Shown here one piece after another: positions 7,002 through 15,507 of a stretch of 64,000 nucleotides of DNA. The translations under genes were made by a program, and so were the position numbers. This DNA comes from JAJPHW01 sp963771505 (GTDB lineage: Bacteria > Acidobacteriota > Terriglobia > Terriglobales > Acidobacteriaceae), in assembly GCA_963771505.1 (NCBI GenBank), contig CAVYTO010000001.1:744001-808000 (forward strand), read 5' to 3'. The notes beneath the pieces are model-generated. The model saw only the letters and a list, made by a program, of their open reading frames with translations, searched no databases and was not told where the DNA came from. Every line of letters begins with the position of its first letter. Position 1 is the first letter of the stretch.

Positions 7002-7663
7002 CGCGCTCGCTTTCTTTTGGTGGGTTTCCGCATTGAGCGGGTCGGAGCCGGTCTCGCGCGGCGAGTCGCTGCTCCCAGTTCTCTCACCGTCCGGAATAGC
7101 TCAGCGGTAACGCGATTGGCTTTTCGCCGCCGGAATTCTTTCGCCAGCGCACGGTAATACCACAGGGTCCCGGTGCGTTCGCCGGCGAACCGTTCCCAGA
7201 TCAAGTCTCCAATTTCTCGATAGTCGGTAAGGACGGATCGCGCATTATGCAGTTTGTCGGCAGCGGAAACCAGGCGCGTGTCCTGATCTGCCGTCCGCAA
7301 ATGCTTTAAGTATTCTTCTTTTCGCTTGCGCCACGGCGGCTTCGGAGTTTCATCTGTGTCAGTGCATCCATCGACTACATGCGCCACGCGCTTGCCGAAC
7401 CGCCGGCGAATCTCTTTGAGGACCGGAGCGCCGCCACAATCTTCCACCGTATCGTGCAAGAGCGCAGCAATGGCCAGGTCTTCGTCGCCGCCAGCCTCAA
7501 GCACCAATCCGGCAACAATGAGCAGATGAGAAATGTACGGCGCCTGAGTTTTCTTCCGGGTTTGACCAGAGTGTTTGCGGGTCGCAAAAACCAGCGCCTG
7601 CTCGAAGCGAGTGCCCAGCTTTACCTCTGGGGCCGAGGCGTTCTTTTTGGGTCGCCGGTTCAC
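6998..7663 (-). CDS. HD-domain phosphohydrolase, SpoT/Mesh1-like
   Basis: 221 residues, essentially one HD domain. It starts with FEQALVFATRKHSGQTRK and the first metal-ligand His in PYISHLL, then LLHDTVEDCGG and AADKLHNARSVL. The last two are the HDxxED and D-x-x-HN signatures of (p)ppGpp hydrolase domains of RelA/SpoT and the small hydrolase Mesh1. There is no synthetase or TGS domain. It may be a stand-alone alarmone or nucleotide pyrophosphohydrolase. The C-terminus is Arg/Lys-rich. It overlaps prfB and the 386-residue gene by 4 bases each, so it belongs to the lpxD-lnt-prfB operon. Confidence 0.85.
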   Translation of the reverse strand: MNRRPKKNASAPEVKLGTRFEQALVFATRKHSGQTRKKTQAPYISHLLIVAGLVLEAGGDEDLAIAALLHDTVEDCGGAPVLKEIRRRFGKRVAHVVDGCTDTDETPKPPWRKRKEEYLKHLRTADQDTRLVSAADKLHNARSVLTDYREIGDLIWERFAGERTGTLWYYRALAKEFRRRKANRVTAELFRTVRELGAATRRARPAPTRSMRKPTKRKRAR

Positions 7664-8770
7664 GATGCGTTCGCCTTCTCTCCCCTTCGCATCCGCAGAT
7701 AGGCCCGCATGAAGGGCTGAAGGTCGCCGTCGATTACCCGATCTACATCGCCAATCTCAAGCTTGGTGCGATGGTCCTTGATCATGCGGTAGGGTTGCAG
7801 AACATAAGATCGAATCTGCGAGCCGAAGTCGATGTCCAGCTTGGAATCTTCGATCTTTCGGGTGACTTCCCGCTTCTTCTCAAGCTCGTGCTCGTAAAGC
7901 TTCGATCTCAGCATGCTCATCGCGCGATCTTTGTTTTTGTGCTGAGAGCGTTCATTCTGGCACGCTGCGACCAAGCCGGTGGGAATGTGAGTGATACGAA
8001 CAGCGGAGTCAGTGGTGTTCACGTGCTGTCCGCCTTTGCCGCTTGAGCGATAAGTATCGATCCTCAAGTCTTCCGGCTTGATGATGACTTCGATGCTGTC
8101 GTCAATTTCCGGAGACACGTAAACACTGGCGAACGATGTGTGCCGTCGCTTAGCTTGGTCGAATGGGGAAATCCGAACAAGCCGATGAACGCCGATTTCG
8201 CTGGTCAGAAGCCCGAACGCGTATTCGCCGTTTACCGCGAAGGTAGCCGACTTCATGCCAGCTTCTTCACCGGGCTGATAGTCGTAGAGCGCTGTCTGGA
8301 ACCCCCGCTGCTCCGCCCATCGCAGGTACATGCGAAGAAGCATGTCCGCCCAATCTTGCGACTCCGTGCCACCGGCGCCCGGATGAATCGTCACAATCGC
8401 ATTCAGGGCGTCGTTCTGGCCCGAGAGCAGCGTTTCGGTCTCGAGGCGGTCAATCAATCCACTCAGAGAGTCGATCTCACGGCGCAGTTCGGCGTCAACC
8501 TTCTCGCCTTCGCGGGCCAGGTCGAAATATGCGGTGATGTCTTCACTGCGCCGGGTGAGTTCGACTTCGGTCGCGAGCAAATTTTCCAGCCGCTTCTTTT
8601 CCCGCATGACGGTTTGGGAACGCTGAGGGTTCGACCAGAGTGCGGGATCGGCGGCCTGTTTCTCGACCTCGGCTAATTGCGGACGCAGTTTGTCCGCGTC
8701 AAAGATACTCCCGTAGTTCGAGGACTTTGCCCTTCAGAGCGGAATATTCCTGTTCGAATTCTTCAGCCAT
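7660..8770 (-). CDS. prfB: Peptide chain release factor 2, with programmed +1 frameshift
   Basis: RF2 ends translation at UGA and UAA. The gene is read in two frames. From the ATG at 8770, 23 codons (MAEEFEQEYSALKGKVLELR then EYL) end at an in-frame TGA (8701-8699). A +1 shift at CTT-TGA-C, skipping base 8701, continues as DADKLRPQLAEVEKQAADPA into the long frame to 7660, giving 369 residues, the usual RF2 length. GGGAGTAT just upstream provides the internal Shine-Dalgarno-like stimulator. SPF (stop-codon recognition) and GKGGQHVN (peptide hydrolysis) are both present. An annotation starting at the internal ATG 8607 would lose about 54 residues. The start overlaps the lnt 3' end by 8 bases. 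Confidence 0.96.
8694..8718 (-). promoter_or_regulatory. RF2 autoregulatory frameshift site
   Basis: Minus-strand GGGAGTATCTTTGAC contains the slippery CTT codon (8704-8702), the UGA stop (8701-8699) and the 3' C that weakens termination. The GGGAG Shine-Dalgarno-like element lies about three bases upstream of CTT. When RF2 is scarce, termination at the UGA is slow and ribosomes shift +1 to make more RF2. This arrangement is well established in Escherichia coli and many other bacteria. Confidence 0.95.
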
Positions 8771-10370
8771 TTCTGCCTTCTTTGCGGCGGTTGACTACAT
8801 CCACGCCGCCGAATCTGTACCGCAATATCACGGCTATCAGCGAAATTATCGCACACAGATACGCGAACCAATCACCGTACCGTGTATAAGGAGTCGATGA
8901 ATTTGAAAGCGCGTAAGGTGCCACTAACGCGCCGCGTTGCTTGCGCGGAATGCTCGCGATTACCCGCCCGAAAGGATCGATTGCTGCCGTAACGCCAGTG
9001 TTCGTGTCACGCAGCAGCCAACGTGCGTTTTCCACCGCCCTCATCCGCGCCTGTTTCAGGTGCTGCGCGTACGCGCCGCTGTCGCCGTACCATCCGTCGT
9101 TCGAAATATTGACAAATACCTGCGCGCCGTTGGCTGCGAGTTGACGTATTTCATCTGGAAAAATCGATTCATAGCAGATGAACACGCCCAACTTTTTGTC
9201 GCCCGCATTGAGAGGAATGCGTGCAGTCCCCGGAGTGAAATCTCCCACCTCTTTTGTCAGACCCCCGGCGAATCCAAAAATGATTTTGAAGGGAAGATAT
9301 TCGCCGAATGGCACGAGGTGCATTTTGTCGTAACGCGTTGTCCAGTCGCCCCCCGGACTCACGAGCGCGCCGGAATTGTAAAAACGCTGCGCGGAAGCCT
9401 GGCCTGCGTTTTCGATCCCTACGCTGCCTACGAGCATCCACGCGTTGGCGAGTTGTGCCGTCTCGCCGACGGTGTGCCGAAAAAGAGGATCAAGCGTATA
9501 AAACGGCGCAGGATTTTCCGGCCATGCGATCAAGTCCGCATGAGAGTCCCGCGCGGAATCCAAGCTTACCTTCGCCAGATCGTTGACGGTCGCGGTGAAG
9601 AAATCCTTTGTCCACGCGGAGCCTTCGAGAATCGGTATGTTGGTTTGCACGAGGATCGCAGTGTGGTCGACTGGAATCGCGGATGCCGGAATCCACCGGC
9701 CAGCCTGTAGCACCACCGCAGCCCCCAGTGCCGCAGCCATGACCGCCCGGCGTTGTTGTCGGCGCAGCAAAAGCGCCGCAGCGAACGCGACGTTCACCAC
9801 CATGATTTCGAACGACAGTCCGTACACGCCTGTGGCAGTTGCAATCCGAGCCAGCGGGATGTTGTCCACCTGCGAGATGCCGAGCAGGTCCCAGGGAAAG
9901 CCTGTGATCCGGGTGCGCGCCAGTTCCACGGCAACCCATACCGCTGGAGCTAGCAGCAAAGCACGGCGGCTGAACGAGTCGTTGCCCGCCAGCCACGCGA
10001 TAACAAGCCCGAAGAACCCGTGGTAGAGAGCCAGATAGAGGCAAAAGAGAAATAGAATGCCAACGGCCGCCGGAGTATTGACGCCGCCGTAGTTTCGCAT
10101 CACGCTGAAAATCCAGTAGCAAGAGCCGGCGTACCAGATAATTCCGCAGACGTACCCCAGCAGAAAACCCTGCAGCGGGCGCGCCGGCAGAAGTCTGATG
10201 CCTTCACGGAGTTGCAACGTGTCCGGTTCGCGAGCGCGAAGCAACGCCAGCAGCAGCGGTGCCACCGCGATCCAGCCCAGCATATACAGGTTGGGAAGCG
10301 GGAAAATTACCACTTGCAGGATTGCCGACAGCAACACGTACCACCATGCGCGGCTATGGATGCGTCCCAC
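8763..10370 (-). CDS. lnt: Apolipoprotein N-acyltransferase
   Basis: 535 residues. The N-terminal half is an array of TM helices (FPLPNLYMLGWIAVAPLLLA, PWDLLGISQ, ATATGVYGLSFEIMVVNVAF). The C-terminal half is a nitrilase-like periplasmic domain with the Glu285 (WPENPAPF), Lys349 (YDKMHLVPFGEYLP) and Cys399 (GVFICYESIFPDE) triad. Lnt transfers a third acyl chain to the N-terminal cysteine of lipoproteins in the inner membrane, the last step of lipoprotein maturation in diderms. It lies downstream of lpxD and the MobB-like gene and overlaps the start of prfB. Confidence 0.95.
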   Translation of the reverse strand: MGRIHSRAWWYVLLSAILQVVIFPLPNLYMLGWIAVAPLLLALLRAREPDTLQLREGIRLLPARPLQGFLLGYVCGIIWYAGSCYWIFSVMRNYGGVNTPAAVGILFLFCLYLALYHGFFGLVIAWLAGNDSFSRRALLLAPAVWVAVELARTRITGFPWDLLGISQVDNIPLARIATATGVYGLSFEIMVVNVAFAAALLLRRQQRRAVMAAALGAAVVLQAGRWIPASAIPVDHTAILVQTNIPILEGSAWTKDFFTATVNDLAKVSLDSARDSHADLIAWPENPAPFYTLDPLFRHTVGETAQLANAWMLVGSVGIENAGQASAQRFYNSGALVSPGGDWTTRYDKMHLVPFGEYLPFKIIFGFAGGLTKEVGDFTPGTARIPLNAGDKKLGVFICYESIFPDEIRQLAANGAQVFVNISNDGWYGDSGAYAQHLKQARMRAVENARWLLRDTNTGVTAAIDPFGRVIASIPRKQRGALVAPYALSNSSTPYTRYGDWFAYLCAIISLIAVILRYRFGGVDVVNRRKEGRNG

Positions 10371-10399
10371 AATTCAGAATAGCAAAGGTGATGAAGCAA

Positions 10400-11014
10400 T
10401 CATGCGGGGGCGGCAGTCTTCCGGCCCAGCCGTTCCCGAACAAATTCCACAATTTCATCCGTGATGTATTCAGGAGGATTCATGCTGAGCGTGGGTCGAG
10501 CCGCCAGTGGCTTAAGCGAAACATCCGCGCAACCAGCATGGCTGCGATTTACGAGAGCAGCATCCGCGCGATCCAGAAACTCCTGCGCGGATTTCTTGAA
10601 GTCCGCCGTTGCTGGGTCAAGCACGGTCAGGTAAAGATCCGGGCGGATGAATTTCACGACGCTGTTGGATTCTATGATCACGTTCTCCGCATCGGCGACT
10701 CTTCGGCGGAGGGCAGGCATCGCTTCCGCCAACCGGCCTTGCTCGGTGCGTACCCACCACACACGCTTGGCTCCAGCCTGTAAGAAGCGGGATGTGTCGG
10801 TGTCACCTTCGATAGAATGCTCTTCAGTGATTGCCCACGCGTGATCAACCGTCGCGCAATCGCACACCGACCCATCCCGCGAACAGATGCCGTGGCCGTA
10901 TTGAGTAATCTTGAAAGCGGTCCAGTTGTATGCGGCGAGCGCCGCGATCAAACCGGACACGATGCTAGTCTTCCCAACACTGCGAGACTGTCCGCCAACG
11001 ACCAGCGTGGCCAC
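10400..11014 (-). CDS. MobB-like P-loop NTPase of unknown function
   Basis: 204 residues. The Walker A motif is GGQSRSVGKTS (7-17). The order of later segments, FKITQYGHG, DTSRFLQAGAKRV and NVIIESNSVVKFIRPDLYL, parallels MobB, which binds GTP for molybdopterin guanine dinucleotide formation. Unlike MobB it has a CSRDGSVCDC insert and an extended C-terminus, and no molybdenum-cofactor gene is nearby. It is 5 bases downstream of lpxD and 29 bases upstream of lnt, so it is co-transcribed with envelope genes. A cofactor or regulatory role is possible but unproven. Confidence 0.75.
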   Translation of the reverse strand: MATLVVGGQSRSVGKTSIVSGLIAALAAYNWTAFKITQYGHGICSRDGSVCDCATVDHAWAITEEHSIEGDTDTSRFLQAGAKRVWWVRTEQGRLAEAMPALRRRVADAENVIIESNSVVKFIRPDLYLTVLDPATADFKKSAQEFLDRADAALVNRSHAGCADVSLKPLAARPTLSMNPPEYITDEIVEFVRERLGRKTAAPA

Positions 11015-11019
11015 GGCTT

Positions 11020-12021
11020 CTACCGCTCGTCTTTCTTGGTTAGGGTGGCTAACTTCGCCAATTGCTTCAGGTAGTCGCGTAACGGACGGGCGGGCGTCCC
11101 CCAGAACACCACGCCGCTTCCACGCACGGTCTTGTTAGACAGTACCCCGCACTGCCCTCCAAGCACCACGCCTGCCTGGATGCGAGCGTGTTCTCCGATG
11201 CCTACTTGTCCGGCAATCACTGCGCCGTCTTCTACAGTCACGCTGCCAGAAAGGCCCGATTGGGCTGCGATCACCACGTCCTCGCCAATCTGGCAGTTAT
11301 GCCCGAGATGAACGAGGTTGTCGATTTTCGTACCCCGTCCGATCCGAGTTACATCCAGCGCTCCGCGATCAATCGTGGAATTGGCGCCAATCTCTACATC
11401 GTCCCCGATTTCCAGCCGGCCAATTTGCGGGAATTTTTCATAGCGGCCTGAACCTTGGTCGCGCACGTAACCAAATCCATCACTGCCCAGAACAGCGCCC
11501 GCGTGCACAATCACACGATCACCCAACGTGGCCCCGGCATAAATCGTGACATTCGAATAGATTTCGCACTCCCGCCCGATCCGCACATGATCGCCCACAA
11601 AACTTCCCGCGCCGATCGTGGATGAAGGCCCAACCTCAACGCCTGCGGAAATCACGACTTTGGGCCCAATGCTGGCTTCTTCATCGATCTTCGCTGTGGG
11701 ATGAACGAGCGCACTCGGGTGAATTCCTGGCGCGGCGTGAACCTTGTCCGCAAACAGCGTTGCCGCTTTCGCAAAAGCCAACTTGGGCTGGGCGGAGATA
11801 ATCAGAGGTTTCCGGTGCGATGAAGTCAAAGCGAATTCGCCAGCGATGACCGACCCGGCCGTCGAACTCATGGCGATATCGAAGTTCGTTTCGTCATCTA
11901 CGAAAACTAAATGGTCAGTACCGCTAGCTTCAATGCTGGCCACACCAGAGACTTGCGTCATACCATCGCCAACGACCCGCCCGCCCACAGCTTCCGCAAC
12001 ATCTTTCAGGGCAAATTTCAC
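11020..12021 (-). CDS. lpxD: UDP-3-O-acylglucosamine N-acyltransferase
   Basis: 333 residues, normal for LpxD. An N-terminal uridine-binding domain (about 1-95) is followed by a left-handed beta helix of hexapeptide repeats (for example IHPSALVHPTAKIDEEASIG). The active-site region is NLVHLGHNCQIGEDVVIAAQ, and GLSGSVTVEDGAVIAGQVGI is typical. LpxD adds the second 3-hydroxyacyl chain in lipid A synthesis, so the cell is expected to make lipid A. The start is GTG at 12021, preceded by GAGAAG. A TATAAA box lies about 10 bases further upstream. It is the first gene of a six-gene minus-strand run ending at 5841. Confidence 0.95.
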   Translation of the reverse strand: MKFALKDVAEAVGGRVVGDGMTQVSGVASIEASGTDHLVFVDDETNFDIAMSSTAGSVIAGEFALTSSHRKPLIISAQPKLAFAKAATLFADKVHAAPGIHPSALVHPTAKIDEEASIGPKVVISAGVEVGPSSTIGAGSFVGDHVRIGRECEIYSNVTIYAGATLGDRVIVHAGAVLGSDGFGYVRDQGSGRYEKFPQIGRLEIGDDVEIGANSTIDRGALDVTRIGRGTKIDNLVHLGHNCQIGEDVVIAAQSGLSGSVTVEDGAVIAGQVGIGEHARIQAGVVLGGQCGVLSNKTVRGSGVVFWGTPARPLRDYLKQLAKLATLTKKDER

Positions 12022-12082
12022 CTTCTCAATTTATACCTTCCTCAGCCTGCCGGGTTGGCCGCAGGTCTAGAATGAGTCAGAG

Positions 12083-12226
12083 ATGGAACGAAAAATCTTT
12101 TGGATTTTACTCACTGTCCTCAGTCTGGTGGCGGATTTCGTGTTCCCCATCTGGTGGGGCCTGGCAGCGACCATCCCCATCATTTTCATCTCGTGGTGGA
12201 TTGCATACCGTAGCGATTGGTTCTGA
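12083..12226 (+). CDS. 47-residue membrane protein
   Basis: ATG at 12083 opens 47 codons ending TGA at 12224-12226. The protein begins MERKIFWILLTVLSLVADFV, continues with WWGLAATIPIIFISWWIAYR and ends RSDWF. Nearly the whole length is hydrophobic, enough for two short TM helices, and the charged ends (MERK, YRSDW) are typical of a real small membrane protein. It starts 61 bases from the divergent lpxD start and ends 46 bases before purD. Function unknown. A different-frame 63-codon ORF starting at 12072 has no such character. Confidence 0.65.
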   Translation: MERKIFWILLTVLSLVADFVFPIWWGLAATIPIIFISWWIAYRSDWF

Positions 12227-12272
12227 CCCGTTTGACATTTTTCCACTTCGACTCCTAACCTGAAATGTCCTC

Positions 12273-13544
12273 ATGAAGATTCTTGTCATTGGAAGCGGCG
12301 GCCGAGAGCACGCCCTGGTGTGGAAACTCAAGCAATCGTCGCGGGTGGAAAAAATCTATTGTACCCCTGGGAACGGCGGCATCGCGGACGAGGCGGAATG
12401 CGTGCCTGCCGACCTGAAAAGCGTGGATTCCATCGTTGCCGTCGCCACCAAGCTCCAACCCGATCTCACCGTGGTAGGGCCGGAACTGCCGCTGCAACTC
12501 GGCGTGGTCGATGAATTCAACCGGCGTGGATGGCGGATTTTCGGCCCAACCAGCGCCGCCGCACAGCTTGAATCGAGCAAGAGCTTTGCCAAAGAATTTA
12601 TGCAGCGGCACCAGATTCCGACGGCACATTATGCGACTTGCAGTTCCGTCGATGAGGTCGGCGACGCACTCGATCATTTTTCGGCTCCTCTGGTAGTGAA
12701 AGCCGATGGCCTGGCGGCGGGCAAGGGTGTTGTGATTTGCGAGTCAAAAGAGAAAGCGGCCGCAGTCGCAGCGGAAATGTTGAGCGGAAAACTCGTCGGA
12801 CAGGCTGGCGCGCGCGTAGTTTTTGAGGAATTTCTCGAAGGCGAGGAAGTTTCGTTCTTGGCGATCAGCGATGGCGAGCGCGTCGCGCCCCTGGTTGCCG
12901 CTCAGGACCACAAACGTATCGGGAACCACGATGAGGGGCCAAACACCGGCGGGATGGGTGCCTACTCGACCACCTCGATCATCGACGATGCCATGCGCGA
13001 CTGGCTGGTTCAGCACATCGTCAAGCCCGTTATTTCAGGCATGAAGGAAGAAGGCGCGGAATACAAAGGCGTGCTCTACTGCGGCCTGATGATGACCGCC
13101 AAAGGTCCGATGGTGCTCGAATTCAATTGCCGTTTCGGCGACCCGGAGACGCAGCCGATTCTCATGCGGCTTGAAAGCGATCTGGTGGAAGCGTTTGAGG
13201 CGTCCATTGAAGGCCGGACGAGCGACGGCGATTTCAAATGGTCAAGCGATCCTGCGGTGTGTGTAGTGATCGCGTCGGGCGGATATCCCGGAGTTTACGC
13301 GGCGGGAAAGAAAATCACCGGCATCGCCGAAGCCGATCAGGTGGACGGCGTACAAGTCTTCCACGCCGGAACCTCGACGAGGGACGGGGAGTATTACACG
13401 TCCGGAGGACGAGTGCTCGGGGTGACGGCACGTGCTGGGGATCTGAAATCCGCGGTCGATCAAGCTTACGAAGCGGTTGCGAAAATCAGTTTTGAAGACG
13501 CGTACTTCCGTCGGGACATCGCGGCACGCGCGCTGAACAAATAA
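12273..13544 (+). CDS. purD: Phosphoribosylamine-glycine ligase
   Basis: 423 residues, full length. The start MKILVIGSGGREHALVWKLK is the PurD N-domain signature. The ATP-grasp part contains PLVVKADGLAAGKGVVICES, GPNTGGMGAYS and LEFNCRFGDPETQ (metal and ATP binding). PurD joins glycine to 5-phosphoribosylamine, the second step of purine synthesis. purE follows 30 bases downstream, so the two form a purine pair. No purine riboswitch was recognised in the short upstream gap. Confidence 0.97.
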   Translation: MKILVIGSGGREHALVWKLKQSSRVEKIYCTPGNGGIADEAECVPADLKSVDSIVAVATKLQPDLTVVGPELPLQLGVVDEFNRRGWRIFGPTSAAAQLESSKSFAKEFMQRHQIPTAHYATCSSVDEVGDALDHFSAPLVVKADGLAAGKGVVICESKEKAAAVAAEMLSGKLVGQAGARVVFEEFLEGEEVSFLAISDGERVAPLVAAQDHKRIGNHDEGPNTGGMGAYSTTSIIDDAMRDWLVQHIVKPVISGMKEEGAEYKGVLYCGLMMTAKGPMVLEFNCRFGDPETQPILMRLESDLVEAFEASIEGRTSDGDFKWSSDPAVCVVIASGGYPGVYAAGKKITGIAEADQVDGVQVFHAGTSTRDGEYYTSGGRVLGVTARAGDLKSAVDQAYEAVAKISFEDAYFRRDIAARALNK

Positions 13545-13574
13545 TCCCATTAAAGGCCAAGGTGAGAGAAAGAA

Positions 13575-14081
13575 ATGAGCAAACCCCAGGTTTCCATCGT
13601 GATGGGCAGTGATTCCGATCTGGAGATCATGCGCGAAGCCGGTAAAGCGCTTGACGATTTTGGCATCGGATACGAGATCGATGTAACATCCGCACACCGA
13701 TCGCCCGACCGCACCGCCGAATATGCCAGGAACGCCGCCGGCCGCGGCATTCGCGTGATCATCGCGGGCGCTGGCGGCGCCGCGCATCTCGCGGGGGTGA
13801 TTGCTGCGCACACCATCTTGCCGGTGATTGGCGTACCCATCCCGGCGACCGCACTGAACGGAATGGATTCCTTGCTCGCCACTGTACAAATGCCCGCCGG
13901 AATTCCGGTGGCCACGGTGGCCATCGGTAAGCCCGGTGCCACAAATGCCGGAATTCTCGCAGCACAGATGATCGGCCTCGCCGACGCCGAAGTCGCCAAG
14001 CGGTTGACCCGGCACAAAGAGAAGCTCGCAAAGGGCGTCGAAGAGAAATCTAAAAAGCTACAGGCGTCGCTGAAGGGCTGA
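13575..14081 (+). CDS. purE: N5-carboxyaminoimidazole ribonucleotide mutase
   Basis: 168 residues. VSIVMGSDSDLEIM (7-20) binds the phosphate, SAHRSPDRTAEYA carries the catalytic His, and GAGGAAHLAGVIAAHTILPV and MPAGIPVATVAIG complete the core. It is the bacterial class I form (mutase acting on N5-CAIR), which normally works with PurK; purK is not in the window. The C-terminal Lys-rich helix (KEKLAKGVEEKSKKL) is common. A ribosome binding site (GGTGAGAGAAAG) precedes the ATG. Confidence 0.96.
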   Translation: MSKPQVSIVMGSDSDLEIMREAGKALDDFGIGYEIDVTSAHRSPDRTAEYARNAAGRGIRVIIAGAGGAAHLAGVIAAHTILPVIGVPIPATALNGMDSLLATVQMPAGIPVATVAIGKPGATNAGILAAQMIGLADAEVAKRLTRHKEKLAKGVEEKSKKLQASLKG

Positions 14082-14151
14082 CGCCTGGCAACGGCGATTC
14101 AGGACTGTTGGCTCTGGTGGGCATTCATTTAGAGAAGCGTACAATCGCGGC

Positions 14152-14529
14152 ATGATCATTGGATCGCATCTTTTGATCAACAGCGACCATCCAGAAGCAG
14201 ATCGTGCGTTTTTCCGAGATGTTCTGAATTTTCACTCGGTGGACGCGGGCCGGGGCTGGCTCATTTTTGCCCTGCCGCCCGCGGAAGCCGCGATCCATCC
14301 CGCCGAACCGTCCCAATCACCCACCCGCTCAAAGATGCTTGGCTGCGCGCTTTACCTGATGTGCGACAACATTGAGTCCACGATTGCCGATCTCAAGGCC
14401 AGGAATGTCCCGTGCTCGCAGGTCCACGAAGAGCGGTGGGGCAGTGTCACGAGCGTCGTTCTGCCCAGTGGAAACGAGATCGGACTGTATCAGCCCAAAC
14501 ACCCGCTGGCGATTAATCACGGGCAATGA
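14152..14529 (+). CDS. VOC (glyoxalase/bleomycin-resistance) family protein
   Basis: 125 residues forming one VOC unit pair. It starts IIGSHLLINSDHPEADRAFF with a helix typical of the family (FFRDVLNFHSVDAGRGWLIF), then ALYLMCDNIESTIADLKARN and VVLPSGNEIGLYQPKHP at the C-terminus. His6 and Glu in NEIGLYQ are possible metal ligands. Substrate unknown. It follows purE by 70 bases; a TACAAT box 7 bases upstream could be its own -10. Confidence 0.85.
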   Translation: MIIGSHLLINSDHPEADRAFFRDVLNFHSVDAGRGWLIFALPPAEAAIHPAEPSQSPTRSKMLGCALYLMCDNIESTIADLKARNVPCSQVHEERWGSVTSVVLPSGNEIGLYQPKHPLAINHGQ

Positions 14530-14579
14530 AGGCATGAAGGTTTGTAAATCCCGAAGAAGTAGGGGACGAGTCGACGAAG

Positions 14580-15452
14580 TTACAGCTTCAATCCCTTCAG
14601 ATACTCGCGGAATGGGCCTCCGAGGTCTTTGCGTTTCAAGGCGAACTCCACGGTTGCCTTCAAGAATCCGAGCTTGTCTCCGGCGTCGTGCCGCTTGCCT
14701 TCGTAGACGTATGCGTACATGTTTTCTTTCTTCAGCAGGGCGCGCATGCCGTCGGTCAACTGAAGTTCTCCACCAGAACCGGGCTTAATCTGCGCGAGCG
14801 TGTCAAAAACAGCGGGAGTAAGAATGTAGCGTCCGATGATCGCAAGATTTGAAGGCGCGTCTTTGAGCTTGGGCTTCTCGACCATGTTGCGGATCTCGAA
14901 CAGCCTCCCATTGTGGCCATCCATGGGTTTGACGTCGAGAACGCCATAAGCGGAAATGGCCTCGCCTTCCACGATCTGAGTGGCGATCACCGAGCCGTGA
15001 ACGTGCTCGAATACGTCGATCATTTGCTTTAGGACTGGCGGATCGGCATCGATCACGTCGTCGGCCAGCAGGACTGCGAATGGTTCGTGACCCACGAGTT
15101 CCCGCGCGGTCAGCACGGCGTGACCCAGGCCCAAAGCTTCTTTCTGCCGGACGTAGGCGATGTGAATCATGTCCGAAATCGAGCGTACGATCTTCAGCAG
15201 GTCGGTCTTCTTGCGCTCTTCCAGCATTTTTTCGAGTTCGTAGCTGACGTCGAAATGGTCTTCAATTGCGGACTTCCCGCGCCCCGTCACGATGATGATC
15301 TGGTCGCAGCCCGCGGCCAGCGCCTCTTCGACGCCATATTGAATGATGGGCTTGTCCACCAAAGGAAGCATTTCCTTGGGTTGGGCTTTGGTGGCGGGCA
15401 AAAAACGCGTGCCCAGGCCGGCGGCGGGGAATACGGCTTTACGAACTCTCAT
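14580..15452 (-). CDS. galU: UTP-glucose-1-phosphate uridylyltransferase
   Basis: 290 residues. FPAAGLGTRFLPATKAQPKE is the nucleotidyltransferase signature with the catalytic Arg, followed by MLPLVDKPIIQYGVEEA, VLLADDVID (metal-binding Asp) and NMVEKPKLKDAPS. GalU makes UDP-glucose for polysaccharide and envelope sugars. It is 55 bases downstream of mfd on the same strand. Nothing else nearby suggests a specific glycan pathway. Confidence 0.95.
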   Translation of the reverse strand: MRVRKAVFPAAGLGTRFLPATKAQPKEMLPLVDKPIIQYGVEEALAAGCDQIIIVTGRGKSAIEDHFDVSYELEKMLEERKKTDLLKIVRSISDMIHIAYVRQKEALGLGHAVLTARELVGHEPFAVLLADDVIDADPPVLKQMIDVFEHVHGSVIATQIVEGEAISAYGVLDVKPMDGHNGRLFEIRNMVEKPKLKDAPSNLAIIGRYILTPAVFDTLAQIKPGSGGELQLTDGMRALLKKENMYAYVYEGKRHDAGDKLGFLKATVEFALKRKDLGGPFREYLKGLKL

Positions 15453-15507
15453 GGTTGGGGGATTCCAGTTTGCATGGTCTGTTTCAGTGATTGTAAACGA
15501 CCAGAAC

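Noticed and set aside
12072..12263. A 63-codon ORF before purD
   Set aside because: The overlapping 47-codon frame from 12083 has a strong membrane-protein character, whereas this frame is Ser/Arg-rich with no structure.
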